Assembly: GCA_022801735.1 (NCBI GenBank)
Contig: JAAWSW010000072.1
Coordinates: 1-5,382, forward strand
Length of the DNA stretch: 5,382 nucleotides
Reading direction: 5' to 3'
Source of the DNA: Bacilli bacterium
Lineage (GTDB): Bacteria; Bacillota_I; Bacilli_A; RF39; UBA660
The notes under the pieces are model-generated. The model searched no databases. It worked only from the letters and a program-made list of their open reading frames with translations, and was not told where the DNA came from. Made by a program: the position numbers and the translations under genes. Position 1 is the first letter of the stretch. Every line of letters begins with the position of its first letter. Shown here one piece after another: positions 5,359 through 5,382 of the stretch.

Positions 5359-5382
5359 CTTAAACATTTTACTTTGTATTTT
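5331..5382 (-). CDS. C-terminal fragment of a small protein, paralogue of the decayed gene (partial)
   Basis: Only the last 16 codons and the TAG stop (5333-5331) lie in the window; the gene continues past the right edge. They encode KYKVKCLRRTHTINPK, identical to the end of the broken gene at 4879-5202, with no nucleotide difference inside the shared codons. The gene ends 129 bp before the start codon of the broken copy, which has its own promoter, so the two are separate transcription units in tandem. The function is unknown, and whether this copy is intact cannot be judged from the window. Confidence 0.55.
   Translation of the reverse strand, partial: KYKVKCLRRTHTINPK

Larger units (their letters stand above)
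5320..5382. repeat. 63-bp direct repeat, copy 2 (partner at 4868-4930), cut by the window edge
   Basis: This is the second copy of the direct repeat, with one difference (G at 5330). It runs to the last base of the window. If the window is a whole contig, the end may reflect assembly stopping in a repeated sequence. Confidence 0.95.

Noticed and set aside
4868..5382. CRISPR array or insertion sequence suggested by the spaced repeats
   Set aside because: Only two copies 452 bp apart, no regular spacers, no transposase and no terminal inverted repeats with target duplications.

Overview
The window is very AT-rich DNA, almost certainly from a low-GC Bacillota lineage of the Bacilli/Erysipelotrichia/Mollicutes-relative type. 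The reason is its one large gene: a PolC-type replicative DNA polymerase, the Gram-positive-specific DNA polymerase III alpha subunit, with its exonuclease inserted in the PHP domain and a C-terminal QLSLF clamp-binding motif. The conserved tryptophan that I checked (residue 540) is encoded by TGG, and the gene ends in TAA, so nothing points to the Mycoplasma/Spiroplasma code in which TGA means Trp. I cannot name a genus.

Layout: every convincing element reads on the minus strand, from right to left. At the right edge (5331-5382) is the C-terminus of a gene that continues beyond the window, closed by a hairpin terminator. Next, at 5202-4879, is a small locus with a strong sigma-A promoter, a strong Shine-Dalgarno sequence and an ATG, but its reading frame is broken twice. 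Its last 16 codons and its terminator are nearly identical to those of the right-edge gene, so the two look like tandem paralogues of a small, unrecognised protein about 107 residues long, with the copy inside the window decayed. The middle of the decayed copy also contains a promoter-like sequence, nested inverted repeats and a hairpin followed by a T-run, so it could make a short structured RNA of about 84 nt.

After a 212-bp intergenic stretch holding a long imperfect hairpin, a small palindrome and the polC promoter, polC fills 4665-136. It ends in an intrinsic terminator whose hairpin overlaps the stop codon. The last 110 bp on the left carry no recognisable gene, only a short repeated motif.

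Functionally, the window is a stand-alone polC transcription unit, with no proS upstream and no rimP/nusA downstream as in Bacillus, next to a small variable locus. There is no mobile element, CRISPR array, tRNA or rRNA that I can support. The parts worth a second look are the tandem small-gene locus (4867-5382), the possible RNA inside it, and a roughly 70-residue insertion in PolC.
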